Part shown: positions 6,375-15,111 of the stretch, in pieces | Position numbering within the stretch: the first letter of the stretch is position 1 | How the letters are laid out: every line of letters begins with the position of its first letter | Origin: an uncultured Propionibacteriaceae bacterium | GTDB lineage: Bacteria > Actinomycetota > Actinomycetes > Propionibacteriales > Propionibacteriaceae | Assembly: GCA_938012815.1 (NCBI GenBank) | Contig: CALLVV010000034.1 | Span: 1 to 20,146 of the forward strand | Direction of reading: 5' to 3' | DNA: 20,146 nucleotides | Made by a program: the position numbers and the translations under genes | Notes under the pieces: generated by a model | Database searches by the model: none | What the model saw: only the letters and a program-made list of their open reading frames with translations | What the model was told of the DNA's origin: nothing

Positions 6375-7211
6375 GTGGAAACTGATGGAGTTGATGAGGC
6401 AATTGAGGGGCAGATCAGGATGTTCATTACCACGGCTGAGATGGTGGGCCGGGAGATGGCTCGGCATCGGACAGAGCAGATGCGGCAGGCTCGGATTCAG
6501 TCCGAGCGAGATGCTGAACGGCTGCAACAACGGTTGGATGCTGAGCGGGAGGCGGCGTTGGTGCAGCTCGCCAGGATCGGTGATCGGGGATGGTACGAGC
6601 AGGTCACTCCGCAGGAGTTGGCCTACACCTATCAGCTTGCCGAAGCTTGGGCTGGGCAGGATCGGAATGCCGATGCGTATCGGATCCGGATGAAGACTGA
6701 ACTGAAGGTGCGGTACGGCATTGATCCGGAGTCTCTCAGATCGGAGGATGCCGTCCAGGCAGCGATGCAGAAGGCCGCTGAGCGAGAACGAGGAGAAGCC
6801 ACTGCTGAGCGGACCGAGGCGAAGGAAGATGAACGCCAGGCCCGGGACCTGATGAACCAAGCCGATCATGATGGGCAGCACGCCAGTGATGAACGTGCAG
6901 CGGCGGAGCAGGAGACTGATCCTCAAGAACGTCTTGGCCACATCGAGGAAGCTCGGAAGGCTGAGATTCGTGGGGGCGAGAACAGACAAGATGGCCAGGT
7001 TGCCTATGATTCGGCTGAGCGGCGGCAGCAGTTCGCTGCGAATCTGGAGGCGCGGGGGATCGCACATGAGATTGCGGCTGCGCGATGCCGTGCTGATGCA
7101 GCGCAGGCGAAGCCGGCTACTCAAGCGGTGGGGAAGCAGACTCGGGTGAAGCGAGCGCGCAAAGCCAAGCCGAGGACGCCGCAGTTGCAACGTACAGATC
7201 GCGGCCGCTGA
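6375..7211 (+). CDS. Coiled-coil protein downstream of the relaxase (mobilization accessory candidate)
   Basis: This protein has 278 residues and a GTG start at 6375, six bases after an AGGAGA site and nine bases after the relaxase stop, so it is in the same operon. It is highly charged and almost entirely helical by eye: residues about 20-65 (MARHRTEQMRQARIQSERDA and on) and 130-240 are Glu/Arg/Ala/Gln-rich heptad-like stretches. A short more globular piece (RGWYEQVTPQELAYTYQLAE) lies at about 71-90. The C-terminus is Lys/Arg-rich, which suggests DNA contact. Proteins of this look commonly follow actinobacterial relaxases, but no named family was recognised. A relaxosome or coupling-protein adaptor role is an inference from position. 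Confidence 0.7.
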   Translation: METDGVDEAIEGQIRMFITTAEMVGREMARHRTEQMRQARIQSERDAERLQQRLDAEREAALVQLARIGDRGWYEQVTPQELAYTYQLAEAWAGQDRNADAYRIRMKTELKVRYGIDPESLRSEDAVQAAMQKAAERERGEATAERTEAKEDERQARDLMNQADHDGQHASDERAAAEQETDPQERLGHIEEARKAEIRGGENRQDGQVAYDSAERRQQFAANLEARGIAHEIAAARCRADAAQAKPATQAVGKQTRVKRARKAKPRTPQLQRTDRGR

Positions 7212-7229
7212 GATCTGCGAAGGATTCGG

Positions 7230-7262
7230 CTGGTAGGGGGACGGGCCCCGTCCCCCTACCAG
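7230..7262. terminator. 33-nt perfect hairpin between convergent operons (bidirectional terminator)
   Basis: A 16-base arm at 7230-7245 (CTGGTAGGGGGACGGG) is perfectly complementary to 7247-7262, with one central base. It lies 18 nt after the coiled-coil gene and immediately before the stop of the minus-strand DUF4913 gene. There is no T-run on either side, as is common for GC-rich actinobacterial terminators. It can serve both strands. Confidence 0.8.
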
Positions 7263-7263
7263 T

Positions 7264-7665
7264 TCATCGAACGTCGGGGAACATTCCTTTGGGTGGGTAC
7301 TTGTAGGGGAGAGGGTCTCCTTTGCTGCATGCGTCTTCGCGGCTGGTTGCCATGCAGAAGGGGCCGTCGGGACTCATCAGGATTGGCATGTGGTGGTCTG
7401 CATGGTCTCGTAGCCACACGCTCATGCCGGTAGCGGGGTCTTGGCGGAGATGTTCCCAGGAGCGCCACAGAGCTTCGATGCGGATGATGGCTTCGTCGGA
7501 TTCCCACCATGTGGCTGCCCAGAATCGAGTCCGTCCATCGATTCGACGGCGGTAGGCGTGCCTCAGGAACTCTCGGAGGAACTCATCGACGCTGCCGTAG
7601 TACAACTTGGGGGCAGAATCGTTGGTTTCGCTGAGCGGCTGAGTTTGGTCTTCCCAGTCTTTCAT
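7264..7665 (-). CDS. DUF4913 family protein
   Basis: This 133-residue protein is the last gene of the minus-strand transfer operon. The family signature is clear: YYGSVDEFLREFLRHAYRRR near residue 22, then FWAATWWESDEAIIRIEALW and MSVWLRDHADHHMPILMSPD. The core is rich in conserved tryptophan and His-Asp-His residues. DUF4913 proteins are common in actinobacterial conjugative plasmids and ICEs beside VirD4-like genes; their function is unknown. ATG 7665 is chosen because it forms an ATGA overlap with the coupling-protein stop and has an AGGAAA site upstream; the same frame stays open further upstream. No membrane segment is seen, so it is probably cytoplasmic, perhaps a partner of the coupling protein. 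Confidence 0.88.
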   Translation of the reverse strand: MKDWEDQTQPLSETNDSAPKLYYGSVDEFLREFLRHAYRRRIDGRTRFWAATWWESDEAIIRIEALWRSWEHLRQDPATGMSVWLRDHADHHMPILMSPDGPFCMATSREDACSKGDPLPYKYPPKGMFPDVR

Positions 7666-9395
7666 TTGGTGGTTTCCTGCTGACGGCTTGGGTCGTGGGC
7701 CGCGAGGGATGCCCGGACGGCGGTGGCGTGGGGGCCGGACATCCAGGGGATGGTGGTGATCATGGTGGGGCGTGCTCCGGAGGCGAGGACTACCGCTCGG
7801 CCGCGTGGTAGGGCCGCGAGATCGGCGATGTCGAGGATTCGTTCGCGTTGGAGCTGATGGGAGATTGTGCGTTGTCCTCGACTGGTTGAGGTGGAGGAGG
7901 AGACTCGGTCGTAGTCTCCGATGAGCCGGGAGAGGTCTTCGAGGAAACCGGCGTCGGAGACGCCGCCGCCATAGACCTTGATGTTGGATGCAGACCAGAG
8001 CTTCTTCATTCCGGATTCGCCCCACACGTCAATTCCTTGGGCCCAGGATTGGAGGATCGTCATGAGGATGATCCCACGGGATCCGTAGTGGGAGTACTGA
8101 TCTGGGAGGTCTCGCCACCGGCACACGTTGGCTGCTTCATCGAGGACTCCGAGCATGGGGGTCGGCAGGCGGCCTCCCGGGGAGCGGGTGGCGAGTTCCT
8201 CGGCGGCTTCGGCGACGGCAACGGTGAGGGCGGTAACCAATGGGCCGGCAGTGCCATGGCCTTCCTTGGACAGCGAGTAGAGCGTGCCGCCGTCTTCTCG
8301 GACGAATTCGCCGGGGTCGAACTCAGGTCGTGGTTTCCCGGATGGTGTGATCCAAGGCAGAATTTGCCGGTTGGTCAAACATGAGGCCATCTGTTGAGCG
8401 GTACCGTAAACGCCCCCGCGTTGCTTGTCCGGGGCGGCGATCACTCCGGCAACTTGATCGGCGGTCAAGTCGAACCCGTGCTGACGCAGGATGTCGACGG
8501 GATGTTCGTCGCCGGGTCGGGTTAACCAGGTGTAGGTTTCGGTGATCGGATAATTTGCGAGGGCGGCCGCCAGCAGCAACCCTGCCAGGAGATCTTGACC
8601 GGCCGGGTCGAAGTACGCGTCGGTTCGGGCACCTGGTTCCCGGGACCCCGCAGCGAAGTGTTCTGCCAGTTTCGCGGCTCGTACTTCGTCGGTGACGTAG
8701 GAGAGGGGGTCCCACCACCATGTTGGTTCTTCCAGAGCGATGCCTTGGGGATCGAACACCCACACCGGGCCCTTGTCGGCTCGTGGGTCCCGGGTCGCAT
8801 CAACCACATCACGTTTATTGGACGTGACGACTACGGCCCCAGGGGCATCCAGAATCGCAGGGACCGCGCGACTGGTGGTCTTACCGGTACGAGGCCCCCA
8901 GATGTCGATGTGCATGTCTTCCCAAGAGCCATAGAGCATTGCTCCGGTCGAGACGGATTTGCCGATCAGCACGCCGGGCGATGCTGTGATCCCAAGACGT
9001 TCAGCTTTCGCTGCGACGTCCTTCGTGCGGATCCCTTCGATGTCTCGGCCGCGGCCGAGACGACCAGCAGCGCGATCGACTCGCGTCTTGCCGTATCGGA
9101 TGCGATGGGTCAACCATCCTCCCAAGATCCCGAGGGAGATGATGACGAAGACAACACCGGTGAGGACTCCCCAGCCCCACGCACCGGGCCAGGGCACGGT
9201 GCCGCGGGCCAGCTCGAAAACAAGCCTGAAGGGATCAGAGGGCACATCGATTCCGGTACCAGCCAGCCGGTGTCCTAGATGGATGGTGACGTACAGACTT
9301 CCGACAACGGCGACGACGAGAATGATGACTGCCCACAGCAGGACCGTTTCGGTCGTGAGTCCACTGGGATCCTTGCGCGGGTGGTCTGCGCTCAT
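7662..9395 (-). CDS. VirD4/TraG-type coupling ATPase (T4CP)
   Basis: This 577-residue protein has two N-terminal membrane segments (about 17-38 and 76-95). A cytoplasmic ATPase domain follows: Walker A GPRTGKTT at 167-174 and Walker B MLGVLDEAANV at 414-424. The stretch SSNIKVYGGG-like (ASNIKVYGGGVSD, about 469-481) and the TraG/TraD-type C-terminal TraM-recognition-like region are also present. Coupling proteins recruit the relaxase-DNA complex and feed it to the secretion channel. The start ATG 9395 overlaps the upstream VirB4 stop (ATGA) and follows GAGGAAAC. Length and motif spacing are normal and the gene is intact. Confidence 0.93.
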   Translation of the reverse strand: MSADHPRKDPSGLTTETVLLWAVIILVVAVVGSLYVTIHLGHRLAGTGIDVPSDPFRLVFELARGTVPWPGAWGWGVLTGVVFVIISLGILGGWLTHRIRYGKTRVDRAAGRLGRGRDIEGIRTKDVAAKAERLGITASPGVLIGKSVSTGAMLYGSWEDMHIDIWGPRTGKTTSRAVPAILDAPGAVVVTSNKRDVVDATRDPRADKGPVWVFDPQGIALEEPTWWWDPLSYVTDEVRAAKLAEHFAAGSREPGARTDAYFDPAGQDLLAGLLLAAALANYPITETYTWLTRPGDEHPVDILRQHGFDLTADQVAGVIAAPDKQRGGVYGTAQQMASCLTNRQILPWITPSGKPRPEFDPGEFVREDGGTLYSLSKEGHGTAGPLVTALTVAVAEAAEELATRSPGGRLPTPMLGVLDEAANVCRWRDLPDQYSHYGSRGIILMTILQSWAQGIDVWGESGMKKLWSASNIKVYGGGVSDAGFLEDLSRLIGDYDRVSSSTSTSRGQRTISHQLQRERILDIADLAALPRGRAVVLASGARPTMITTIPWMSGPHATAVRASLAAHDPSRQQETTK

Positions 9396-10942
9396 GGTGT
9401 TTCCTCGGTACGGCGGCCAACTCGGGATTGCTGGTGCCAGAGACGGTTGGTGTCGTTGATGGCCAATTCGGTAGGGGTCAGATCAACCTTGATTGGGATG
9501 CCGGGGCGGCCGCCGACCTTGAGCAGGAATCTGCCTTGGCCGGGGGGCGCGGTTTCACGGCCGGCTACGGGGTCCCATGCAGGTGGGTCTTGCCAGCCGA
9601 TCAGGAGGTTCTGTTCGGCGATGGACAGCGGTATGACAGAGGTCAGCTGTGGCATTTCGGCTGATGGCAGACCTCCGCAGATGACCATGCCGGAGCGTTC
9701 AACGAATCCCTTGGCCTTCATGCGGTCCTCCTCGGTTGGTAGGGCGAGGAGGTCACTCATGGTGTGGGAGATCATTGCCATGCCGACGCCCCGCTGCCGA
9801 TTCAGTCGGGTGAGAGCGTCGACGCGGTCGACCATGCCTCGGCCTGCGCGGAGGGCTCGCCAAAGCTCGTCGAGGATGACGTAGTAGTGGCGGCGGGGTT
9901 CGAGGCCGGCATCGGCCAAGGCATTGGCCACGTTGACGGTGCCGAACCCCGCGGACCAGCAAGCTAGGAGCACTGCGGCTTGGAGATCCATTTCGGAGTC
10001 GTCGATGGCGGAAACGTCGTAGACCACGGGTGCATCGCGACGCATGGGGTTGGTGGTGGGATGGGCGAAAATTTCGCCGAGGCGGCCACCGCTGGTCAGT
10101 CCAATCAGTGAGGCTTCAAGTTCCTCGGTGATCTCCCGGTACCGGGCGTCATTGCCTCGGTCAAGGGCAACCGTTCGTACTTCGGGTGGGCCTTGCTGGA
10201 TTACGGTCAGCAGATCGCCGAGTACCGGGATGCCGTCGTGGTGCTGATCTAGGTGCTTGAGGGCGCGGTCGAGGATGGTTGCTTCGCGGTCGCTTGGTGG
10301 GGAGGACCGGAGGATGGTCAGTAGGGCGAGCACCATGGTGTGGCGACGTCCGTGAGCATCGGCAAGGATTTCTTTGGCTTCTTGGGCATAGCCAGCGGCT
10401 TGGAGGCGGCGGGCGCCTTCTTTGGCTTCACCGGGATCGAGGATGTTGAGGTGGCCGCGGCCACGCCCCAGGGTGATGATTTGCCCACCGAGTGCTTGGA
10501 GCAAGTCGACATAGTCGGGCTTCAGGTCTCCCAGGACCAGAGGCATGACTCCGAAGCCGGACAAACCGGTAGCCATGCGTCGCACGATGGTTGACTTGCC
10601 GAGACCGGGTTTCCCCAGAACGAAGCAGGACGGGTTGGAGATCAGCTTGGCGCGCTGGAACCAAGAGATCGGGTCACAGCACACGGTTGCGCCATTGTGG
10701 ATGTGGCGGCCAAGTGGGACTCCCACCATAGGGGTCCCTGTGCCGATGGCAAAGGGCCACAAGCCGCAGACCTGGACGGTAGTGCCTCGCCATTCTGCTG
10801 CGGGTTGGATGAGGCCAGCTCCTCCACGGCCGTGTCCCAGCCATCCCTTGGGGCCGGGCCGCAGGGGACGAGATTCTGACGGGCTCTGCTGCGATTTTTT
10901 ATTTCTCGGCTTCGTCTTGGTCGGTTTCTTGGGATTGGTCAT
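9392..10942 (-). CDS. VirB4-like conjugation ATPase
   Basis: This 516-residue protein has Walker A GKPGLGKST at 110-118, Walker B YYVILDELW at 353-361, and the downstream sensor-like stretch LTRLNRQRGVGMAMISHTMSD (378-398) typical of VirB4/TraC/TrbE ATPases. The first 30 residues are Lys/Pro/Ser-rich. The N-terminal domain of large VirB4 proteins is absent here and is probably supplied by the SCO6880-like protein encoded just upstream, as is common in Actinobacteria. It powers assembly of the channel and substrate transfer at the inner face of the membrane. ATG 10942 overlaps the upstream stop (ATGA). No damage is visible. Confidence 0.9.
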   Translation of the reverse strand: MTNPKKPTKTKPRNKKSQQSPSESRPLRPGPKGWLGHGRGGAGLIQPAAEWRGTTVQVCGLWPFAIGTGTPMVGVPLGRHIHNGATVCCDPISWFQRAKLISNPSCFVLGKPGLGKSTIVRRMATGLSGFGVMPLVLGDLKPDYVDLLQALGGQIITLGRGRGHLNILDPGEAKEGARRLQAAGYAQEAKEILADAHGRRHTMVLALLTILRSSPPSDREATILDRALKHLDQHHDGIPVLGDLLTVIQQGPPEVRTVALDRGNDARYREITEELEASLIGLTSGGRLGEIFAHPTTNPMRRDAPVVYDVSAIDDSEMDLQAAVLLACWSAGFGTVNVANALADAGLEPRRHYYVILDELWRALRAGRGMVDRVDALTRLNRQRGVGMAMISHTMSDLLALPTEEDRMKAKGFVERSGMVICGGLPSAEMPQLTSVIPLSIAEQNLLIGWQDPPAWDPVAGRETAPPGQGRFLLKVGGRPGIPIKVDLTPTELAINDTNRLWHQQSRVGRRTEETP

Positions 10943-12453
10943 AGTTTTTCTCGCAGCTCAGTTGGGATACGTAGGTGTTTGGTGAGGACGAGTCCCAAGG
11001 GAAGGGCGGCTGCGAAGCTAGAGTCTTGAGCACCGTAGGCTGGGCGTAGCCTGAGTCTCGCGGTGGCTGCCAAGTTGTCGATGGCGGCCGACATGTCAGA
11101 CTTCTTCCCCGAGTCGGAGATGGTAGCGGTGACGAGCATGCCGAACTGCACCAAACCGGCACCAGAAGCTTCTTCGTTCGCTGTGGCTTGGGCTGCCCGT
11201 ACCGCCAAGGTGTCCCGGGCCGAAGGTTTGTCGGATGACGTTCTCCGGAATTCTGCCGCCCGTAGATCAGCCTCTACTATGGCCGCTGCGCGAGCTGCGT
11301 CAATGGGGCGGTACAGCAGGGTGACCCGTTTACGGGTGATGTCGCGGTGAGGGGCCAACAAACGTGCCAACACGCCTGACTGGACGTTTCCTCGGGGCGC
11401 TTGGGTCATTGCCCAGGTGCAGGAAAGCGCGGAATCGTGTCTATAGGAATCCCATCTAGTTTCCGTCGCTGCTGGACCGACTTCCGGCCAAGTCAATTCC
11501 GGTACTTCTCCCATGGCGTGTGCTTCATCGATCAGCATGGCGGCGGCCGGGTCGTAAGCAATCCGGATTACTTCACACAGTTCTTGAGCCGAGAGTGGGT
11601 GAGCGGCTCCAGCGCCCGTGGCTTGCAGTGAAGCCGTCAATCCAGGGAGACGGGCCGCCAATTCGTAGGCAATCTCCTCGTCCTTGCGGCGTTTTCCGCC
11701 CGACCGGGTCGCGGCGCTGAAGGTGACGGTCACATATGACTTCACCATTGATGAACCTGCGGGATATCTGGTGACAACGTCCTGCAACATGGCTTGAGCA
11801 AAGTTTGGTGCATCATCATCTACGTTCGTGGCGATTTCGCGGCGCAGACGTGTCCCGGTGTCCGGGGCGGTTTCTATTGTTACCGAGGCTGCTTCGATTC
11901 CTGGTTCATCTCCAAGATTTGCCAACCAGTGTCCCCAGTCAGCCACCCAAACGTCTATTTGCTCCTGATCCACCAATGACGCCCCGTCAGGTTCCGTTCC
12001 CATTACGATGGAGTATGATCCAGCAGCCGGGATATACAGCATTGCGAACGGCCTTCCGTAAGAGTCCGTGTGTTCGCTCAGTCGGATTGGTGCAGCAATC
12101 CCTGGCAGCTGGTAGGTTCCCCAGAGTGACCGCCCCAAAGGGCCGGAACGATACAGATGTTTGCCTGCTGAGCGTGCGCTGAACCAAGAAACCCGTGTCG
12201 CGAGCCGCGACAAAATGTTGTGGCCGTGGCTGTCCTTTTTTGTTGTCGCGAACAACAAGATCCCGACTATCAACGCCACAATGGCCGCCCGCCAAATATC
12301 GGAAACCATGGCCACAATGACAGCGACAATCATTCCTGCAAGCAACAGAGCAGTTCCAAGGGAACCCAAGCCGAGGATTCCCGACGATGTTGGCCGCCGC
12401 CAATTCCCGTAGGTTCGTGCGGGGCGAGTTTCAGTTGCTGCCACTAGGATCAT
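10939..12453 (-). CDS. SCO6880-like conjugation membrane protein
   Basis: This 504-residue protein begins with the SCO6880 signature RTYGNWRRPTSSGILGLGSL. Two adjacent membrane segments follow (about 27-47 and 53-71), as in PrgI/VirB3-like proteins, then a large cytoplasmic domain resembling the N-terminal part of VirB4/TraC: WVADWGHWLANLGDEPGIEA, VTRYPAGSSMVKSYVTVTF, then LLAPHRDITRKRVTLLYRP. It is thus a VirB3-VirB4N type fusion that partners the separate ATPase gene downstream. It starts 23 nt before the end of the trbL-like gene, behind GGGAGAAGGGA. It is intact; the molecular role is inferred from fold similarity and context. Confidence 0.88.
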   Translation of the reverse strand: MILVAATETRPARTYGNWRRPTSSGILGLGSLGTALLLAGMIVAVIVAMVSDIWRAAIVALIVGILLFATTKKDSHGHNILSRLATRVSWFSARSAGKHLYRSGPLGRSLWGTYQLPGIAAPIRLSEHTDSYGRPFAMLYIPAAGSYSIVMGTEPDGASLVDQEQIDVWVADWGHWLANLGDEPGIEAASVTIETAPDTGTRLRREIATNVDDDAPNFAQAMLQDVVTRYPAGSSMVKSYVTVTFSAATRSGGKRRKDEEIAYELAARLPGLTASLQATGAGAAHPLSAQELCEVIRIAYDPAAAMLIDEAHAMGEVPELTWPEVGPAATETRWDSYRHDSALSCTWAMTQAPRGNVQSGVLARLLAPHRDITRKRVTLLYRPIDAARAAAIVEADLRAAEFRRTSSDKPSARDTLAVRAAQATANEEASGAGLVQFGMLVTATISDSGKKSDMSAAIDNLAATARLRLRPAYGAQDSSFAAALPLGLVLTKHLRIPTELREKL

Positions 12454-14014
12454 TCCCTTCTCCCGTTGCGGATTCTGCTGCGCTCTCCACCGCGCCTTGC
12501 GCGGCTTGGATACCCTGATTCACTGCTGCTGCGACCGCACCCACCCCCGTGGCTGCACCAGCTGCTCCAGCAGCTGCTCCAGCTCCTGCGGCGCCGCCAC
12601 CAGCACCAGCGGCACCTATTTGTGAAGAGCCGCTACCTGCTGCCGCTCCGGAAGAACCCGAGTCCGCCGATCCCTGACTTGCAGAGGTCCCGCTGCTGGA
12701 GGAATCGGGAGAGGTAGATCCAGTCGAGGTGGTGGTATTGGCTCCGCCACCGTCATTTCCGGAAGGTCCTTCATTGCCTGCCGATCCTGGTGAAGAAGGT
12801 GGCGAGCCTGAGTCGCTACCCGGTCCGGCACCGGTGGGCAGGGACTTCATCGCAACGAAACTCGCCGCTGCACCCCCACCGGCGCTGAGTACGGCCGCCG
12901 CCCCACCAGCGCCGCCTGCTAAAGCGCCTACCATGGGGGTGATGAATTTCATCAGGGCCGGCATCGCCACCAAGGCGAGAATCATCAAACAAAGCCCAGT
13001 GATGATTGGAATAACCCCATCGGAGCCGAATGGCTTAGAAGCGGCCAGTTGGAAAGCGGTGGCGTAGATGATCGCTGCCGCTGGTTTGTATGCAATCAAA
13101 GCGACAAGCCAGCTTATGTTCTTGTTGAGCCAGCTTTTGCCCATCTCGGTGTTCGAGAAAGATGCCGAAAGGGGTAGTACACCGGCTAGGACAACAAGCA
13201 TTCCGCCGCGGGCGATCATGATTAACATCTGCATCAGGGAGGCCAGCAGGGCGAACAGTCCAAGGACGAGCATCAGCATTGTGGCGCCACCATTGGTCAA
13301 TACGATAAGTGATGCGAGATTCTTTCCTAGGCAACCAGAAATATCACATCCCATGGACTGTTCGATGATCCAAGTCGAAAATTGATCCCCGATTGTGAGG
13401 AAAAGGGAAACGGAACCTAACCCTGCGCCGGATATCACTATCAATGTGAGTATCGATTTGACTACTTCTTTCCCGGGTTGGGCGCGTTGTTCCCAGATCA
13501 TGCGGATGGCGCCTATGATCACAGATGCTATGGCAGCAGCCGCGGTGTACCACCACAAACTGGATTGTAGAAACTGTGTGGTTCCTTCGATTCCGCTTGG
13601 TCGCTTATACATTATGCCGCTGATCAGGGAAGAGGAGCCTGATATCAGGACAACTCCCCCTAGAATGGTTCCTGCTTTCCCGACAGCAAGTAATCCCTCA
13701 CCTGCCCGGGCTTTGAGGGCCATCAAGGCCCCCAAAGCAATGAGTGAAAATACCGCTACGGCAAAGCCTATCCAAGCGACGTACCCTAGAAGTGTTGCGA
13801 GCTCTTCGGTACCCGGGGCAGCGCCGGTGACCTGTGTTCCCTTCCCTACCTTGGTCAAATCTAGGGTAGTCATGTTGATCCACAGTGTCCCGACTGAAGC
13901 CATGGCGTTGCTGAAAGCTTCGCCGATCGAGCCAACGAAGCCATTCATGACGGCATCAAAAGCCCCTTTGGCACCTTCCGAAACATGACATCCGATATCG
14001 AGCAGCTCGCACAT
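12431..14014 (-). CDS. TrbL/VirB6-like multi-pass channel protein with low-complexity tail
   Basis: This 527-residue protein starts at ATG 14014 behind AGGAGA. The N-terminus (MCELLDIGCHVSEGAKGAFD) is followed by an amphipathic stretch. About seven or eight hydrophobic segments lie between residues 75 and 390, including a long double helix around LGLFALLASLMQMLIMIARG and the segment ISWLVALIAYKPAAAIIYAT. TrbL/VirB6 proteins form the inner-membrane part of the conjugation channel. From about residue 395 the protein is a Ser/Gly/Ala/Pro/Asn-rich tail with almost no charge, ending in an alanine-rich amphipathic stretch. Such tails vary between relatives and may reach into the cell wall. The end overlaps the SCO6880-like gene by 23 nt. 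Confidence 0.85.
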   Translation of the reverse strand: MCELLDIGCHVSEGAKGAFDAVMNGFVGSIGEAFSNAMASVGTLWINMTTLDLTKVGKGTQVTGAAPGTEELATLLGYVAWIGFAVAVFSLIALGALMALKARAGEGLLAVGKAGTILGGVVLISGSSSLISGIMYKRPSGIEGTTQFLQSSLWWYTAAAAIASVIIGAIRMIWEQRAQPGKEVVKSILTLIVISGAGLGSVSLFLTIGDQFSTWIIEQSMGCDISGCLGKNLASLIVLTNGGATMLMLVLGLFALLASLMQMLIMIARGGMLVVLAGVLPLSASFSNTEMGKSWLNKNISWLVALIAYKPAAAIIYATAFQLAASKPFGSDGVIPIITGLCLMILALVAMPALMKFITPMVGALAGGAGGAAAVLSAGGGAAASFVAMKSLPTGAGPGSDSGSPPSSPGSAGNEGPSGNDGGGANTTTSTGSTSPDSSSSGTSASQGSADSGSSGAAAGSGSSQIGAAGAGGGAAGAGAAAGAAGAATGVGAVAAAVNQGIQAAQGAVESAAESATGEGNDPSGSN

Positions 14015-14038
14015 TTTCTAGGTCTCCTGTCTTCTTGG

Positions 14039-14818
14039 TTACGCGCCCCAGGTCGTGTAGCCGATGAGATCAGGAATCTGGGACACGTGTGCAGGGTTCT
14101 TGATGTCTTGTATGACCCATTTCCAATCCCCATCTTCCCAGACAAGATCATAGACTGCACTCGCACGAGAATTCGACGACGCGCTGGCCACAGTGAGGGC
14201 GATGTCCACCTTTGCCTTGGAGCCATCATAGGTGAGTAGCTTGAAACCTGAAATTGTTATGCGCGAGGATGATGTTGAACTCGTCGAGGATTGCTCTGAA
14301 CGAATTTTGTCCAGCGCAGCCGAACGCATCGGACCTTGAGCCAGGAAATATTCAGCGAAAGCCAAAGATTTCTCATGAGCACTACCTTGGGCGATCGCGT
14401 TGGCCGCTGCGAAAACTGCGCCTTCTGGCGATCGCTGGTAACAGTACCTGATGCCGTCATCGGTGACAGCAGCAGGACCGTACGTGGAGGATGTCGGGTA
14501 GGGATACATTCCCTGATACTCCCACGTGGCTTCCGGCGGGGCAGAGATCCTGCCTGGGCTCTCAATGCGGTCACCTGCCAGGCCACACACGCTGGTGGAC
14601 GCGGCTGCTGATGATTTGCTCAACGTCGACTCGGGGCTAGGTGCCTCGGCCATGGTCGTTGTCGTCGTGGCGGCTTGGTCGCTAGGGGGGGATGGTCGTA
14701 GTGCTGTTTGGATCAACAGTGTAACTCCGACGGCCACGATGACCAAGATCACTCCAGCGGAGATGAGCCAACCTGGTTTCGTGAAAGGACTCTGTTTGGG
14801 GCTTTGCTCTTCAGACAT
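14039..14818 (-). CDS. Single-pass membrane protein with extracytoplasmic domain (VirB8-like candidate)
   Basis: This 259-residue protein has a short cytoplasmic start (MSEEQSPKQSPFTKPGW) and one membrane helix, LISAGVILVIVAVGVTLLIQ (18-37). A Ser/Thr/Pro-rich linker (about 40-75) precedes an outside domain of about 180 residues with two cysteines (CGLAGDRIES, IRYCYQRSPEGAVFAAANAI). The C-terminal part, VYDLVWEDGDWKWVIQD, is the kind of strand-turn-strand ending seen in NTF2-like domains of VirB8/TcpC proteins. The position between the pilin-like and TrbL-like genes also suits a VirB8-like assembly factor. No family was firmly recognised, so VirB8-like is an inference. SD: AAGGGGAA. Confidence 0.6.
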   Translation of the reverse strand: MSEEQSPKQSPFTKPGWLISAGVILVIVAVGVTLLIQTALRPSPPSDQAATTTTTMAEAPSPESTLSKSSAAASTSVCGLAGDRIESPGRISAPPEATWEYQGMYPYPTSSTYGPAAVTDDGIRYCYQRSPEGAVFAAANAIAQGSAHEKSLAFAEYFLAQGPMRSAALDKIRSEQSSTSSTSSSRITISGFKLLTYDGSKAKVDIALTVASASSNSRASAVYDLVWEDGDWKWVIQDIKNPAHVSQIPDLIGYTTWGA

Positions 14819-14829
14819 GAGAATTCCCC

Positions 14830-15111
14830 TTACGCGAGAAATCCGACGATCGCGCCCGCGGCGCCGATCAAGATTACCGCGGCCAAGACTTTGCCGATAG
14901 CCCCGACGTGTTCACCACCTTCGCCCCGACGAGAATTGATTGCCATCATGGCTCCCGCCACAATGAGGCCTCCCACGCACATGGCCAAGCCTACCCATTT
15001 CCCCCAGCCGAGCAGGGTAGCGACTTTCTCCGTCCCCGGCGGCTGCGCGGCCACGGGAGTGGGGACTACGTCATCCAGAGGAAGCGAGAGAAGCTGGATG
15101 AAAGTATTCAT
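14830..15111 (-). CDS. Small two-TM protein, VirB2/TrbC pilin-like candidate
   Basis: This 93-residue protein has a short N-terminal region ending near APPGTEK-like residues and two hydrophobic helices (about 34-58 and 70-92). A basic loop, NSRRGEGGEH, separates them. This is the topology of VirB2/TrbC-type prepilins and of the small membrane proteins found at the same position in actinobacterial transfer operons. ATG 15111 overlaps the upstream stop (ATGA), with AAGGAAG nine bases before it. No cleavable signal peptide is evident. It could be a structural subunit of the channel or a small accessory membrane protein. Confidence 0.6.
   Translation of the reverse strand: MNTFIQLLSLPLDDVVPTPVAAQPPGTEKVATLLGWGKWVGLAMCVGGLIVAGAMMAINSRRGEGGEHVGAIGKVLAAVILIGAAGAIVGFLA

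Noticed and set aside
5505..7190. Long open minus-strand frame (561 codons) opposite the relaxase and coiled-coil genes
   Set aside because: Composition is Ser/Leu/Pro/Arg-rich without motifs; it is the antisense shadow of GC-rich coding sequence that has clear relaxase motifs.
8595..9278. Plus-strand open frame of 227 codons opposite the coupling-protein gene
   Set aside because: The minus strand here encodes an intact VirD4-like protein with Walker motifs; the plus frame has none.
13395..13988. Plus-strand open frame of 197 codons opposite the TrbL-like gene
   Set aside because: It is antisense to clear membrane-segment coding sequence, with Pro/Ser/Thr-rich shadow composition.
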